Below, piece after piece: positions 1 to 52,045 of a stretch of DNA of 64,000 nt. Source of the stretch: Amorphochlora amoebiformis. Lineage: Eukaryota > Cercozoa > Chlorarachniophyceae. Position 1 is the first letter of the stretch, and every line of letters starts with the position of its first letter. The stretch is from assembly GCA_054601695.1 (NCBI GenBank), contig BAAHQB010000021.1, positions 992,001 to 1,056,000 on the forward strand, written 5' to 3'. Under the pieces are notes generated by a model. That model did not search any database, had not been told where the DNA came from, and saw only the letters and a list, made by a program, of their open reading frames with translations. The translations under genes were made by a program, and so were the position numbers.

Positions 1-282
1 AAAGAAGATATAAAAGAAATGAGTGAGATAGTGAGAGAGGAAGGAACGTAAGAACCAGAGATGAGGAGAGAGGGCGAGGGATAGGGGGGACACACCCACC
101 TGGAGGCCCAGGGGCAAGAGGGAGATTTTCCAACATTCTCCCTTCTCACCCTTTTCATCTTTCTCTTCCTCTCTCATTCTCTTTCTCCTCTATAATTAGT
201 CCGGTTATATTGTCAGACGGTCGGAAAACGGAAGATCAGTGAAAAAGAGGGGCTGTCTGTAAATAACGCCTATTCTTATGCA

Positions 283-320
<38 letters not shown>

Positions 321-375
321 TGTATACATATGTGTATAGATATGTATAGATATGTGTGTATATATATATGTATTG

Positions 376-417
<42 letters not shown>

Positions 418-477
418 TTATATATGTCTCTCTCTCTCTTTCTCTTATCCTTCTCTTTCTCTCCATTTCTCTCATCC

Positions 478-522
<45 letters not shown>

Positions 523-547
523 TCTCTCGCGCCTCTCTCTTGGATAG
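1..547 (+). other. Window start: possible upstream exons and a CT tract before the bromodomain exon
   Basis: Positions 1-47 are open in one frame (KEDIKEMSEIVREEG) and end at a good GTAAGA donor. A strong polypyrimidine acceptor ends at 199. The following 200-262 can be read as [19 protein letters not shown], in phase with the exon at 548, or in another frame that stops at once. The phase from 1-47 does not join the better frame, so I could not build a model. Positions 263-418 are (TA)n and 419-538 is a CT-rich tract leading to the acceptor at 546-547. Upstream bromodomain exons should lie mostly before this window. Confidence 0.3.
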
Positions 548-765
548 GACGTGCGGCTTATCTGGAGCAACGCTATGAAGTTTAACAATCCTGGACATCC
601 TGCTTACGTGGCTGCTGCTGAGATGTCCAGCGTCTTCGAGGGTGTGCTCTTTTGTTTTTCGCATGTTTCTCGCTCTCCTCTCCTTCTGTCTCTGTCTCTC
701 TCCTCTCTCTGTGTGTGTGCGTGTGTGTTTGTGTGGGTTGTTTACAGATATAATATATACATACG

Positions 766-804
<39 letters not shown>

Positions 805-822
805 ATAGGAATAAATGTATGA

Positions 823-870
<48 letters not shown>

Positions 871-899
871 CATATATACATTGCCCTACATTACATATC

Positions 900-949
<50 letters not shown>

Positions 950-1183
950 TAAATACATATCTACATTCCAAACATGCAACCCACACTGCATCCAATACCT
1001 GCACATACGCATACTTCATGAACCAATGACTAAAAGACAGACAGAAATACTTAACTTCCACCCCAACCCGAATCCTAACCCAGAGGTAACCTCAACCCTA
1101 ACCCTACCTATCCTAACCTACTCCCAGATGCATACACAGACATGAAGAAGGAGTCAAAATCTAGAGATAGAGGGGACGAGAAG
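548..1183 (+). CDS. Bromodomain exons (C-terminal half of the domain)
   Basis: Two exons, 548-641 and 1128-1183, join in phase 1. The first reads [20 protein letters not shown] and continues [11 protein letters not shown]. This is the helix B to helix C part of a bromodomain: DVRLIW, then the acetyl-lysine-binding Asn in N-x-P-G-H, then the FE end of helix C, as in BET/GTE proteins. The second exon adds [18 protein letters not shown], a charged tail. Bromodomains bind acetylated histone tails in the nucleus. The N-terminal half (the ZA loop region) is not in the window. The acceptor at 546-547 follows a long CT tract; the donors are GTGTGC and GTATGT. The chain stays in phase with the exons from 2271 on, so this may be the front of the next entry or the end of a separate gene. 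The family call is firm; the gene boundary is not. Confidence 0.8.
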
Positions 1184-1464
1184 GTATGTAAGCCTTCAAC
1201 GCGACGAAAGCGTGGGAGATTTCTCGGAATTTTCTCGTATTGCTGTGGGAGTCGAGGTGTATCGGCGAGAACTATGGTGATATATATGTGTATGTATATA
1301 TATATATATATACATACATACATATATAAATATATATATATATAGAGCATATACGTATTAATATATAGGCATATATCTCGTTTCATTATGAAGTATTATA
1401 AATGTATTGTATATTATATGTAAATGCTTTTATATATATACATATATACACACATAAATATATT

Positions 1465-1503
<39 letters not shown>

Positions 1504-1551
1504 ATGTATGTATTACATGTAATATATATTATATATATATTCGTATAGATG

Positions 1552-1590
<39 letters not shown>

Positions 1591-1731
1591 CATGAATAAT
1601 GTACATATGTACATATATATATATATATACAATATGAATATGTATATATGTTTTATTATGTATATATATATATATATATATGTATGTATATATGTATATA
1701 TATACACATATGTACATGTATACATACATGT

Positions 1732-1769
<38 letters not shown>

Positions 1770-1778
1770 TATATTTAT

Positions 1779-1810
<32 letters not shown>

Positions 1811-1894
1811 GACATGCATATTTTTCCACAAATATGTACATATACTTAGAACATACATGAATATGTATACTTATACATATCAATATATCTACAG

Positions 1895-1933
1895 GGCTCA
1901 TCATGGGAATACGGGGCGATATCAACAATAGGA
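1895..1933 (+). CDS. Possible small exon before a telomeric array
   Basis: The acceptor CTACAG at 1891-1894 is followed by 39 nt open in phase 0 (GSSWEYGAISTIG) and a weak GTACCT donor at the edge of a CCCTAA array. Phase 0 matches both the upstream exon ending at 1183 and the downstream exon at 2271, but the chain also works without it. In phase 1 it would give AHHGNTGRYQQ and a stop, which could be the end of the bromodomain gene. Confidence 0.3.
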
Positions 1934-1940
1934 GTACCTA

Positions 1941-2270
1941 GCCCAACCCTAACCCTAACCCTAACCCTAACCCTTACCCTAACCCTAACCCTAACCCTAA
2001 CCCTAACCCTAACCCTAACCCTAACCCTAATCAAGCCCTAACTCTAATCCTAATAAATCTCAACCCAGTTAGTTAGGGTTGAATCAGACCGTTGAGGGTA
2101 GGATTGAGTTAGGGTTGGAGTTAGGGCTAGGGTCTAACTCTAACTCAAACCCGGCCATAACCCTAATCCTATCCTAACCCTAACGGAGTTGTCAAAGGTT
2201 CTCGGTTGAGACATGCTGAATAATCAGATCCTAGTCTTAACTCTAACCCTAACCCTAACCCTAATGCTAG
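1941..2270 (+). repeat. Interstitial telomere-like array (CCCTAA), intronic
   Basis: Nearly perfect CCCTAA units over 1941-2032, then degenerate units in both orientations. It includes the conserved GACATGCTGAATAATC motif at 2211. It ends as CCCTAATGCTAG, which is the acceptor for the exon at 2271. Confidence 0.9.
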
Positions 2271-2441
2271 GTGATCAAGTCGGAAGATAAGAAAGGGGCA
2301 AGGCGTATTCATGTATTATTTATTATTTATTATTTCGCTTCGATGGGTAGGGGTGTGTCGAGGGCTAAGGTTACATTTTGGTTCATATATATAATTACAT
2401 ATATACATATATATATATATAGATATATATATTTATATTTA

Positions 2442-2482
<41 letters not shown>

Positions 2483-2576
2483 TTTAATATACTAGGCTAT
2501 ATTCGTGAACGAGACGAAGCAACTTCTAACGTTTTGTTGGGTATGTTGTCTATTTTACTTCCATATACATATGACA

Positions 2577-2653
<77 letters not shown>

Positions 2654-2950
2654 TAAACGTACATATAAATCTATTTGTATTAATAGTGCACATATATATA
2701 TATATATTCATAAAAGTACCTATAAATCTATTTGTATTAATAGTATATATATATATATAAATATCCGCATATATAATATACATACTCACATATTAATATA
2801 CTACTAAGGTTCGACCTGACGGCTATTTGCATGCATTTTCTTATATACAAGACGGAACTATCAAAGATAACTCTGTCAAACCGGAGGTATATATATAAAT
2901 ACATATATATATTTATATATATGTACATGTAGATATAAATCATATACTTA

Positions 2951-3028
<78 letters not shown>

Positions 3029-3217
3029 ATGCAGAAACATATATTTTTAGCGTATTGAAGGGACATTTGAGGGCCACTCATTTCTTTTATGCCTAAAGTC
3101 TGATATTGACGCCTTGGGGAAAATGTAATATATTATATATTTATATATAGATATATATACACATACATACATACACACATACATATATACATATATATCC
3201 AATACACACACACACAT

Positions 3218-3263
<46 letters not shown>

Positions 3264-4187
3264 ATATATGTATGTATGCACACATGCACACATGTATGTA
3301 TGTATACACATATGTGAGAAGATGTATCAAAATTACGTATGTGCACACACAAATATTACATTACAATACACAATACATTCAAACACACATACACATATAC
3401 ACATACACACATACACATATGATTAATACAATACACATACACACACACATATTATTATATTATACAGAAATTTTTTACATGCATATGATTAATACAAATA
3501 CACATGTGCACATATGTATTATTATATTGTGTACAAATTTTTTATATCCATATGTAAACTTGTATATACACATGTATATAATATATATGATGTAATAATG
3601 TAGTCCCGAGACCAGTGCAGAGGTTGAGAACATGAAGATTCCTTTCATCTCATATCAGTGCCTCAAACAGGTTTTAGACGCTATATTCATATATATATAT
3701 ATATACACATACACACATATATATGTGTTGTATATGCACATACATATGCATTATTCATATATATATGCACATACACACATATTATGTGTTGTATATGCAC
3801 ATGCATATGCATATGTATATTGCATATATATATATATATATTACATTTATATATATCTACATATACATACACATTATATGTGTGTACATTATATACACAT
3901 ATGCATATACATTATATACACATATACACACACATATATATATATACATTTTATATATACACATATATTATATATATACATACATATGTATATTCTATTT
4001 ATATGCATACTTATATACATACATATATACACACACATTTATACATATACGCAAATAGTATCATAGTTGCATAATACATTCATTCATATTGAGAAGAGTT
4101 GAGAACATTTTATTCGAATCCGAATCAACTACATATTTATACACACATACACATATACACATACAGTATACATATACATACAAATAT

Positions 4188-4234
<47 letters not shown>

Positions 4235-4362
4235 CATATACACATACATATACATATGGATAGTATAATAGACATACTCATTCAGATTGAGAAGAGTAAA
4301 GCACATGTGATTCGAATCCGATTCAACTACAAAGAAAGGGCCTTTTTAGCGATGACAGATGG

Positions 4363-4397
<35 letters not shown>

Positions 4398-4588
4398 TCT
4401 GATCCTGTTTTCAAGACAATAATCTCATACACTATGCATCAACTCAATCATGTACTACCCTAACGTAACCCTAACCCTAACCTCAACCCTAACCCTAACC
4501 CTAACCCTAACCCTAACCCTAAATCCTAACCCTAACCCAGTCGGTAAATCTTTCGATAGGAAGAATCTTGTAGATACTTCAAATAAGG
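2271..4588 (+). CDS. Linker exons between the bromodomain and metallopeptidase parts
   Basis: Exons: 2271-2369, 2496-2540, 2809-2886, 3051-3124, 3604-3670, 4286-4361, 4541-4588. Every junction is phase compatible (0,0,0,0,2,0,1,1). Legible segments include [107 protein letters not shown] and [16 protein letters not shown] recognise no family, except that the last one or two exons lead directly into the metallopeptidase domain. An in-frame ATG at 2343 (MGRGVSRAK) could be the start of a separate metallopeptidase gene. The apparent stop at 3126 (GKM then TAA) overlaps a GTAATA donor, and the spliced reading continues cleanly at 3604. The acceptors at 2271 and 4541 directly follow CCCTAA arrays. 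Confidence 0.55.
4088..4130 (+). repeat. Ghost copy of exon 4286-4361
   Basis: A decayed copy of the acceptor and first ~40 nt of the exon at 4286 (shared core TTGAGAAGAGT, then ATTCGAATCCGA). It contains a frame-breaking change and no donor, and both sides are TA/CA repeat. It is presumably intronic. Confidence 0.75.
4452..4540 (+). repeat. Interstitial telomere-like array, intronic
   Basis: CCCTAA units, some variant, running directly into the acceptor AACCCAG of the exon at 4541. Confidence 0.9.
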
Positions 4589-4717
4589 GTAGGCATGTAT
4601 ATATAAGATAAATGTTGTATGGTATATTATGTATATGCGCGCAGGTGCTTGTGTATAGACACATATAATATGATATGTGATATGTGATATGTGTGTATGT
4701 GGCAGATATATATATTT

Positions 4718-4790
<73 letters not shown>

Positions 4791-4863
4791 GCACATGTAT
4801 AACACACACGTATATGATGTAAAATATGTATTGATAAGTACATATAGAAGAAACATTTATCAG

Positions 4864-4933
4864 AGTATAAAAGCGAGAGGATTGAAGGCTGGAAAATACG
4901 GTATGCGTTATAACTCATATATAAATGAATACA

Positions 4934-4999
<66 letters not shown>

Positions 5000-5006
5000 G
5001 TATATC

Positions 5007-5042
<36 letters not shown>

Positions 5043-5063
5043 AATTCATAAATATATATGTAC

Positions 5064-5151
<88 letters not shown>

Positions 5152-5353
5152 TTTATATATACATATATACGTATTTATATACATACATATACATATATAT
5201 ATATATATATATATATGTAAATGAAATCTTGTAAATATACATGTAAATTGGATTATTTAGTACACTTTAACTAGGTACGAGGGCGGCGTTTTTGGAAATC
5301 TAAAGAGCTTAAAACCCACATTAGAGGTCTCTCTCTCTTTCATATACATATAC

Positions 5354-5400
<47 letters not shown>

Positions 5401-5591
5401 TATATATTTTCTTAATATATGGATTTGTATATATGTAGATACGATATGTACATATATGATATATTTTTTTAATGTGTACAATATATATATATATATATAT
5501 ATATATTTATTTATTTATAATTGGTGTAAACATACATATAATATATACATATATATATATATATATGTATTCATATTAGGTGTAAATATAC

Positions 5592-5622
<31 letters not shown>

Positions 5623-5650
5623 TTCTATTAGGTGTAAATATACATATAAT

Positions 5651-5683
<33 letters not shown>

Positions 5684-5967
5684 CATACATTTAAATGTAT
5701 AACTCTCTCTTCGTTTTGTATGGTTTCACTCTCCCTTCCCTCGACACTCTCTCTCATTTATATGTGTACAATATATACATATATATATATATATATATTT
5801 ATATACATATATGAGTATATGTATAAATTTGTATACAGAAAGATCTCAAAGCAGTAAACGCACATTTACCCCCCCACGCGCTAGCGAAGCTGCAAGAATC
5901 TACCTGTACATACGAATTATATATGTATATATATACATATATATATATATATATTATATATATATAC

Positions 5968-5998
<31 letters not shown>

Positions 5999-6003
5999 GA
6001 ATG

Positions 6004-6057
<54 letters not shown>

Positions 6058-6122
6058 AGATATGCGGGTGTTATCTATCTATATATATAAATATATTGTA
6101 TAAATACAGATATATAATACAT

Positions 6123-6167
<45 letters not shown>

Positions 6168-6191
6168 TGTGTTATCTACCCATATATATAA

Positions 6192-6231
<40 letters not shown>

Positions 6232-6244
6232 AATATTATACATG

Positions 6245-6275
<31 letters not shown>

Positions 6276-6714
6276 GTATACATATTAAAATACTATACAT
6301 ACGTACATATACACATAAATACATCCACAGCCTTCTGGATAAATGCGACCCTACAAACAGGTGAATCGAATAACCCCACCCCTGCGAAAGGTAGCCCTAA
6401 CCCTAACCCTAACCCTGCGAATGGTAGCCCTAACCCTAACCCTAACCCTAACCCTAACCCTGCGAAAGGTAGCCCTAACCCTAACCCTAACCCTAACCTT
6501 AACCCTAACCCAGACCCTCGCCCCAACCCCAACCCTAACCCTAACCCGAATCCTAACCCCTTAGGTATGTGTTTTCACCCCTCCGAAGACTGGCTACGTG
6601 GACAGAGAATGTCGTATAATCTTAAGTTAATCTAACCCGAACTTTAGCTACAAGCCTAACCCTAACTCTGATCCTAACCCTAACTGTAGTTATAAATATA
6701 TATATATATATATT

Positions 6715-6763
<49 letters not shown>

Positions 6764-6774
6764 TATATAAATTG

Positions 6775-6831
<57 letters not shown>

Positions 6832-6935
6832 AATATATATATATATGTTTAAATATATCCATGGATATATTTGAGTGTTTGGGTGCATTAATACATTTAT
6901 ATTATATTATATATATATATATATTATTTTTATAC

Positions 6936-6972
<37 letters not shown>

Positions 6973-7130
6973 ATATATATAAATATATATGAATATATAT
7001 ATATATATACATATATATGTATAAGTAATATATTTATATATATATATATATATTAGGAACCCGGACAAGGCGGGGGGAGTAGAGATATATGCCGCTGATG
7101 ACTATTTATCTGATAGGGGGTGATATGTAT

Positions 7131-7167
<37 letters not shown>

Positions 7168-7359
7168 CTTAAATATTGGGTCTTTTTCAATGATCGTAAT
7201 AGATATTGAGGTATACCTATATGTATATATAAATATTGTTGTTATTTTATTGCTATTAATGGTACAAAATACTTACTACTAGCAAAACTAAAGTAATAAA
7301 TCTTATTGTTATTCTATTATATATGTATGTATTTATGTACATATCATGTAGAGATGGTA

Positions 7360-7412
<53 letters not shown>

Positions 7413-7422
7413 TATACATATG

Positions 7423-7464
<42 letters not shown>

Positions 7465-7647
7465 CACATATATATATATACATATATTAATATATACATA
7501 CAAATATACATATATATATATATTATATATATATATATATATATGATGTGTGTATGTATATATGAATAAATATACACATGTTATATATGTATTTATGTAA
7601 ATACCTTATTATGTATATGTGTACGCACATATACTACATGTATACAT

Positions 7648-7697
<50 letters not shown>

Positions 7698-7792
7698 ACA
7701 TAGGTTATGGGGTGAGGGCGGGGTATTAATGCATGAGCTAGCTCATGCATTTCACCATAAGTTCCTTACAAACGGATTTGAGTAAGATATAT

Positions 7793-7832
<40 letters not shown>

Positions 7833-7887
7833 CTAGCTCATGCATATCACCATAAGTTCCTTAGAAACGGATTTGAGTAAGATATAT

Positions 7888-7932
<45 letters not shown>

Positions 7933-7955
7933 TTATATATATTTATATATATATA

Positions 7956-8011
<56 letters not shown>

Positions 8012-8187
8012 CACACATATATATATATATGCATTTACACACATATATATATGTATATATATACATGTATATATTATAATTATATATATTGTACATACAT
8101 AATAAACGTATCACTACAAGTTCCTAAGAAACGGATTCGAGTAAGCTTGTATATATCTATGTAGATATATATATATATATATATATT

Positions 8188-8223
<36 letters not shown>

Positions 8224-8347
8224 ATATACATATTCTTGTTAAATGTAATATATATGTATATGTATATATTATTGGTAGTGTATAAATGTATGTAGAGGCG
8301 TATATGTATATTTATATGGTGTGTTTGTGTGTATGTATATAGACACA

Positions 8348-8406
<59 letters not shown>

Positions 8407-8489
8407 TGTGTAACAAAGCATACATAAGTGTACGTATATATAAATATAACTACAAAATTTATATCTCTACATGTATGTATTCATACGTG

Positions 8490-8532
<43 letters not shown>

Positions 8533-8568
8533 ACAGGAAGAAAATAGTATTGGAGGCGAATAGTGCCG

Positions 8569-8620
<52 letters not shown>

Positions 8621-8660
8621 TCACCCAGGGATAATGTAGTATTAGACGCGTGTAGCGGCG

Positions 8661-8721
<61 letters not shown>

Positions 8722-9181
8722 TCACTCAGGAATAAGATAGTATTAGAGGCGTATAGTGCCGCGATATCGAAAGGTTTATATGACAAGGTCAAGGTTCACG
8801 GCCCACAGGGTGAGAACGGACTGATTAAGGTAATATAATAGTCATGTTGCGAAGTTCAAATGTGTATTTATATAAATGTATGTATATATATATATATGTA
8901 TATGTATGTATATATATATGTTTCTGTGATGCTTATATACATATATATATATGTATGTTGAAATATACATATATATATATATATGTAAACATCATATATG
9001 CACATATCCATATATTTATATAATAACTAGGCATACGCCGCGACCAATCAAATGGAATATTTCGCAGAAAACTCTGTGGCATACATGTGCACGAATAACG
9101 CGGTTACCTCAAAATACTACTCACCCTATCCTCGCAATCTCCTACACTTTCTCTCTCTCTTTCTCTCGCTTTCTCTCTCTC

Positions 9182-9215
<34 letters not shown>

Positions 9216-9286
9216 CCGCCTTCCTGCTCTCTTTCTCCCTCTCTTTATCTTTATTTTTATGTCTCCTCCCCTTACCTCTTCCCCTC

Positions 9287-9323
<37 letters not shown>

Positions 9324-9999
9324 TATATCCATCTGTCTCCTTCTCTATCTATCTCTTACATATGCTCTCTATCTCTTCTCCTCTCTCTCTGCTCTCTCTC
9401 TCTCTCTTTTCCTCTCTCTCTCTCTCTTTTCCTCTCTCTCTCTCTTTTCCTCTCTCTCTCTCTTTTCCCCTCTCTCTCTCTCTCTTCCTCCCTCTCTCTC
9501 TCTGCTCTATCTCTGTTTTCCTCTTTCTTTTTTTTTTTTTTCTCTCTCTCTCTCTCCCTTCTTTTTCTCTATTTCTATCTCTCTCTTCTTCTGTATCTTT
9601 CTAATAGAAGGAGAGAGAGATTTTGAATATGTGCAGATTACATTCGTGTATGTATACATGTATAATTATATATATATATATATATATATATCTATATATA
9701 TATATATATATATAAACGTCCGATATATATATATATATAATATATATATATATATATGTAAATATATATATATATATATATGTATACATGTGAAATATAA
9801 ATATGTAAAATACGTAATAGTGGTATAACGTAGGTGGAATTCAATAAGTGGTACCCTCATAACCGCTCACAACTGATGGTCATATACAATATATATATTT
9901 ATATATATATATATATATATATGTAAATATATATATATATGTTTGTATATAGTATATGTATATATAAATATATTTGTGTATATGTGTGTACATATATAA

Positions 10000-10030
<31 letters not shown>

Positions 10031-10197
10031 TATTATATATGTAAATATATATATATATATATATATATGCATATAAATAATACATGTGATTCATATTAAT
10101 GTTCATATATATTATATATATAAACGTACATGTGTGTGTATATATATGTACATATATTATATACATATACATACGTACACACATAAATACACATATG

Positions 10198-10230
<33 letters not shown>

Positions 10231-10330
10231 ACATATACATACGTACACACATATATGCATATATACATATTATTTATATATAATTTTATATAAATATACA
10301 TATATGTATATATACATATATATCAACATA

Positions 10331-10394
<64 letters not shown>

Positions 10395-10549
10395 CATATC
10401 TGTATATAAATATATATATATATAATATATATTAATACATACACATATACAATAACCTATATGCATAGAAACACGACATTCATGGTTTTGAAGCTCTTAA
10501 GAAAGCTTGGGATGGAAATCTTGGTAATTCTCGGCTTTCTTTGCTCTAG
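4864..10549 (+). CDS. HExxH zinc metallopeptidase domain protein
   Basis: Exons: 4864-4900, 5275-5326, 5839-5905, 6331-6360, 6565-6610, 7057-7119, 7704-7781, 8730-8829, 9031-9102, 9616-9630, 9834-9878, 10469-10549 (stop TAG). All junctions are in phase. Key segments in order: [76 protein letters not shown], which holds the HExxH zinc site; [36 protein letters not shown], whose Glu is a likely third ligand; [33 protein letters not shown]. This order matches putative metallopeptidases I know from planctomycetes and other bacteria (HPS-x-WL, then NP-x-KA-x-x-VEI, then VLHELAHAYH, then N-x-MEYFAE). The substrate is unknown. The 9616 acceptor is ambiguous: the tidy TAG at 9606-9607 gives the wrong phase. 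Several exons have decayed copies in neighbouring introns. Confidence 0.85.
6393..6564 (+). repeat. Interstitial telomere-like array with GCGAAAGGTAG spacers
   Basis: Blocks of CCCTAA separated by three copies of CTGCGAA(A/T)GGTAG. It ends in the acceptor CCCCTTAG of the exon at 6565. Confidence 0.9.
7830..8145 (+). repeat. Two ghost copies of the HELAH exon 3' end with donor
   Basis: 7830-7897 repeats the last ~50 nt of exon 7704-7781 plus its GTAAGATATATTTATAAT intron start. It would encode [15 protein letters not shown]. 8109-8145 is a shorter, more diverged third copy ending in the same GAGTAAG donor. Each is separated by (TA)n. Neither has a clear acceptor, so I read them as duplicated exon edges left in the intron. 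Confidence 0.85.
8531..8663 (+). repeat. Two ghost copies of the 5' end of exon 8730-8829
   Basis: 8531-8572 and 8620-8663 each hold an acceptor (CAACAG, CACCCAG) and the first ~40 nt of the exon at 8730 (the stretch encoding [11 protein letters not shown]). Both stop at GCGATATATA, exactly where the true exon reads GCGATATCGA. The copies end where the sequence can pair with (TA)n. Confidence 0.85.
9142..9600 (+). repeat. CT-rich polypyrimidine tract
   Basis: About 460 nt of CTCTCT with scattered T runs in the intron between 9102 and 9616, interrupted by a short TA tract near 9288-9328. It ends at the acceptor CTAATAG. It resembles a giant polypyrimidine tract. Confidence 0.8.
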
Positions 10550-11380
10550 ATGCTAGAGATAGATAGTCTGGGAAAAATTCCCTAAGCGTACGTCGCGAAA
10601 GTTAATAATTTGATTACTACTTACGGTTGAGCCTCCCGCGTTTTGGTAGAAGCCTACTTGTACCTATCCGAAGTCATTTCTTAAAAAAAAGGTACTGTTA
10701 CTATTTAAATTTAGCCTTAATTAGCTTTGGACTGGTTAAACTATACGTATCTATGTGTTAAGGAGCTGGATCGTCTTGATTGTTTGATACACCGAACGTT
10801 TCTAGCTTTTAGACTGTAGCCAGAGTTCAACTTCTAGAACTAGTTCAATTAACAAAATTACCGCTCTAGCTATAGTTAGTAGAGTATTGTAATCGATCTG
10901 TACGATCTAGACGACGATATACTAGTAGACTAGTAACAGGAGATGGTCCGATGATTCGGTAAATTTGCTCAACCGCGTCTTGATTTTTTTTGTAGGTCTC
11001 TCAGCCATTCGTGTTTCTCCAACATATGAACATTCGTTAGTCGAATTCCCCGTTTTTGCTTCTTCCGGGGGCCCTGATATATATATATATATAAATAAAT
11101 ATATATTAATGTATATATATATATATATATTATAAAAATAAATAAAAAGATGCTCATGGTGGTCTGATATACATATACGATATGTATACAGACACGCACA
11201 CAGGCCCGCAACATACATCTATATAGACGCAGCTACTATAGTATATGTATATTTATGTAATTTAACCCATATGTAATATATTTATTAGTATGTTTATTGT
11301 ATACTTTCTATAGATTTACATAAATGTTTATGCATATACATACACATAGGCGTAGATATATATGCATAAACATATACATA

Positions 11381-11459
<79 letters not shown>

Positions 11460-11517
11460 ATACATAAACATACATATCTACATGCGTAATATGTATAAGT
11501 ACATCTTAGTATGAGTA
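10550..11517. other. Convergent intergenic region
   Basis: Lies between the stop of the metallopeptidase (+) and the stop of TFIIE beta (-). 10550-11075 has ordinary composition with many CTAG palindromes (for example CTAGAACTAG and ACTAGTAGACTAGT). No phase-consistent gene is visible, though a minus-strand frame over 11074-10926 is open (ending TESSDHLLLLVY then stop) after a CAG acceptor. The rest is TA repeat and simple AT-rich sequence. Confidence 0.6.
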
Positions 11518-15284
<3,767 letters not shown>

Positions 15285-15592
15285 CGCCCGTCAGCACCGC
15301 CTTCCAGCCGAGGAGACCTCTCGCGTCACTCTGATAGGTCACGTTGAATTATTCTTGGTTTATCTTTTCGGCCTGAATTCCGTTAGCCGACTTTCTTTCC
15401 CGTCGGTTCCGAGGTGCCGAGGCGTGATCACCTGCTGTGTCACATCCTCATCCGGCTGCTACGCTGTGCAAAGCTGACCCCCCCACCACCCACAGCTTCC
15501 AGACGAGCGTCCAGCCTAGCTAAACCTTTCAACCTATCATCAGATTCTATCCTCTGCTATTTCGCGCGAAAATTTCTAAATTTCCGCGAGAT
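15285..15592. promoter_or_regulatory. Divergent promoter region, TFIIE beta / long gene
   Basis: 308 nt between the ATG of TFIIE beta (-) and the ATG at 15593 (+). It is free of TA repeat and has balanced composition, unlike everything around it. I see no clear TATA box. Being the only long repeat-free non-coding stretch here supports a shared bidirectional promoter with both 5' UTRs. Confidence 0.55.
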
Positions 15593-51333
<35,741 letters not shown>

Positions 51334-51807
51334 AATGGAGTCCCCTGATTGATTGAGCGCACTAATAGCATTTTAGGTGATTTTGATTCTTGACCTACCA
51401 ATCATACCCGCCAATGCCGTGAATAGGCGATCTTGGACGATCTTGATATCTACCGAGTACTGACTACTTTATCTCGAGAAGCGGCTTCTAGTGTCTAGAC
51501 AGCCTGAGATCTAAAGCATAGATCAATGTAGTGGATATTATAGTATACTAAAGACATTAATGTTTTCGCAGTCTTTCCTACGATATTGCTTGACTGTTTT
51601 CAAAATGGAATTGACGAAATTACTCTAGATTACTGTTTTGGATCTCAATAAGAATTTTCGGCAGGCCGGGTAATCTCCTGCTATATGATAGACAAGAATA
51701 TCAGATCTCTGATCAAACACTAGTCTGCTCTATATATATATGTATATGTGGTGGCCAATTCCATTCCACTCAATAATAAATACATAATTAAATAAAAATA
51801 TATACAT
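51334..51807. other. 3' flank of the long gene
   Basis: Ordinary AT-rich sequence with CTAG-containing inverted repeats near 51486-51515 and no open frame of note. It should hold the 3' UTR and polyadenylation site. Confidence 0.5.
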
Positions 51808-52045
51808 TGTCAGCGTAGCAGTGGTAGTTGTCCGATTGACTGTTGTCCGTTTGGATTATGGCAAATGATAATGACTAAATTCACAAGAAAATTCTCGCGT
51901 AGAAGGCCTTCCCTACCTAAGGTCTTCCCTTGGAAGATCTTCCCCTCGGATGACTATTGCTAATTCGCATGCGTAGATTACGAATATGACGGTAGTCTAG
52001 CGATCTGACGTCTAGTTAAGCTTGTAGGTCCGGTATACGTTAACA
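51808..52045 (-). repeat. Copia 3' LTR
   Basis: 238 bp, starting TGTCAGCGTAGCAG and ending CGTTAACA on the plus strand. The polyprotein stop codon lies inside it. Confidence 0.95.

Noticed and set aside
3125-3127. Stop codon TAA ending a gene after SDIDALGKM
   Set aside because: The TAA is inside a GTAATA donor; splicing to 3604 continues in phase into the metallopeptidase chain.
6611-6635. Gene end at MSYNLKLI followed by TAA
   Set aside because: Using the GTCGTA donor at 6611 joins QRM to [10 protein letters not shown], which restores the known family order.
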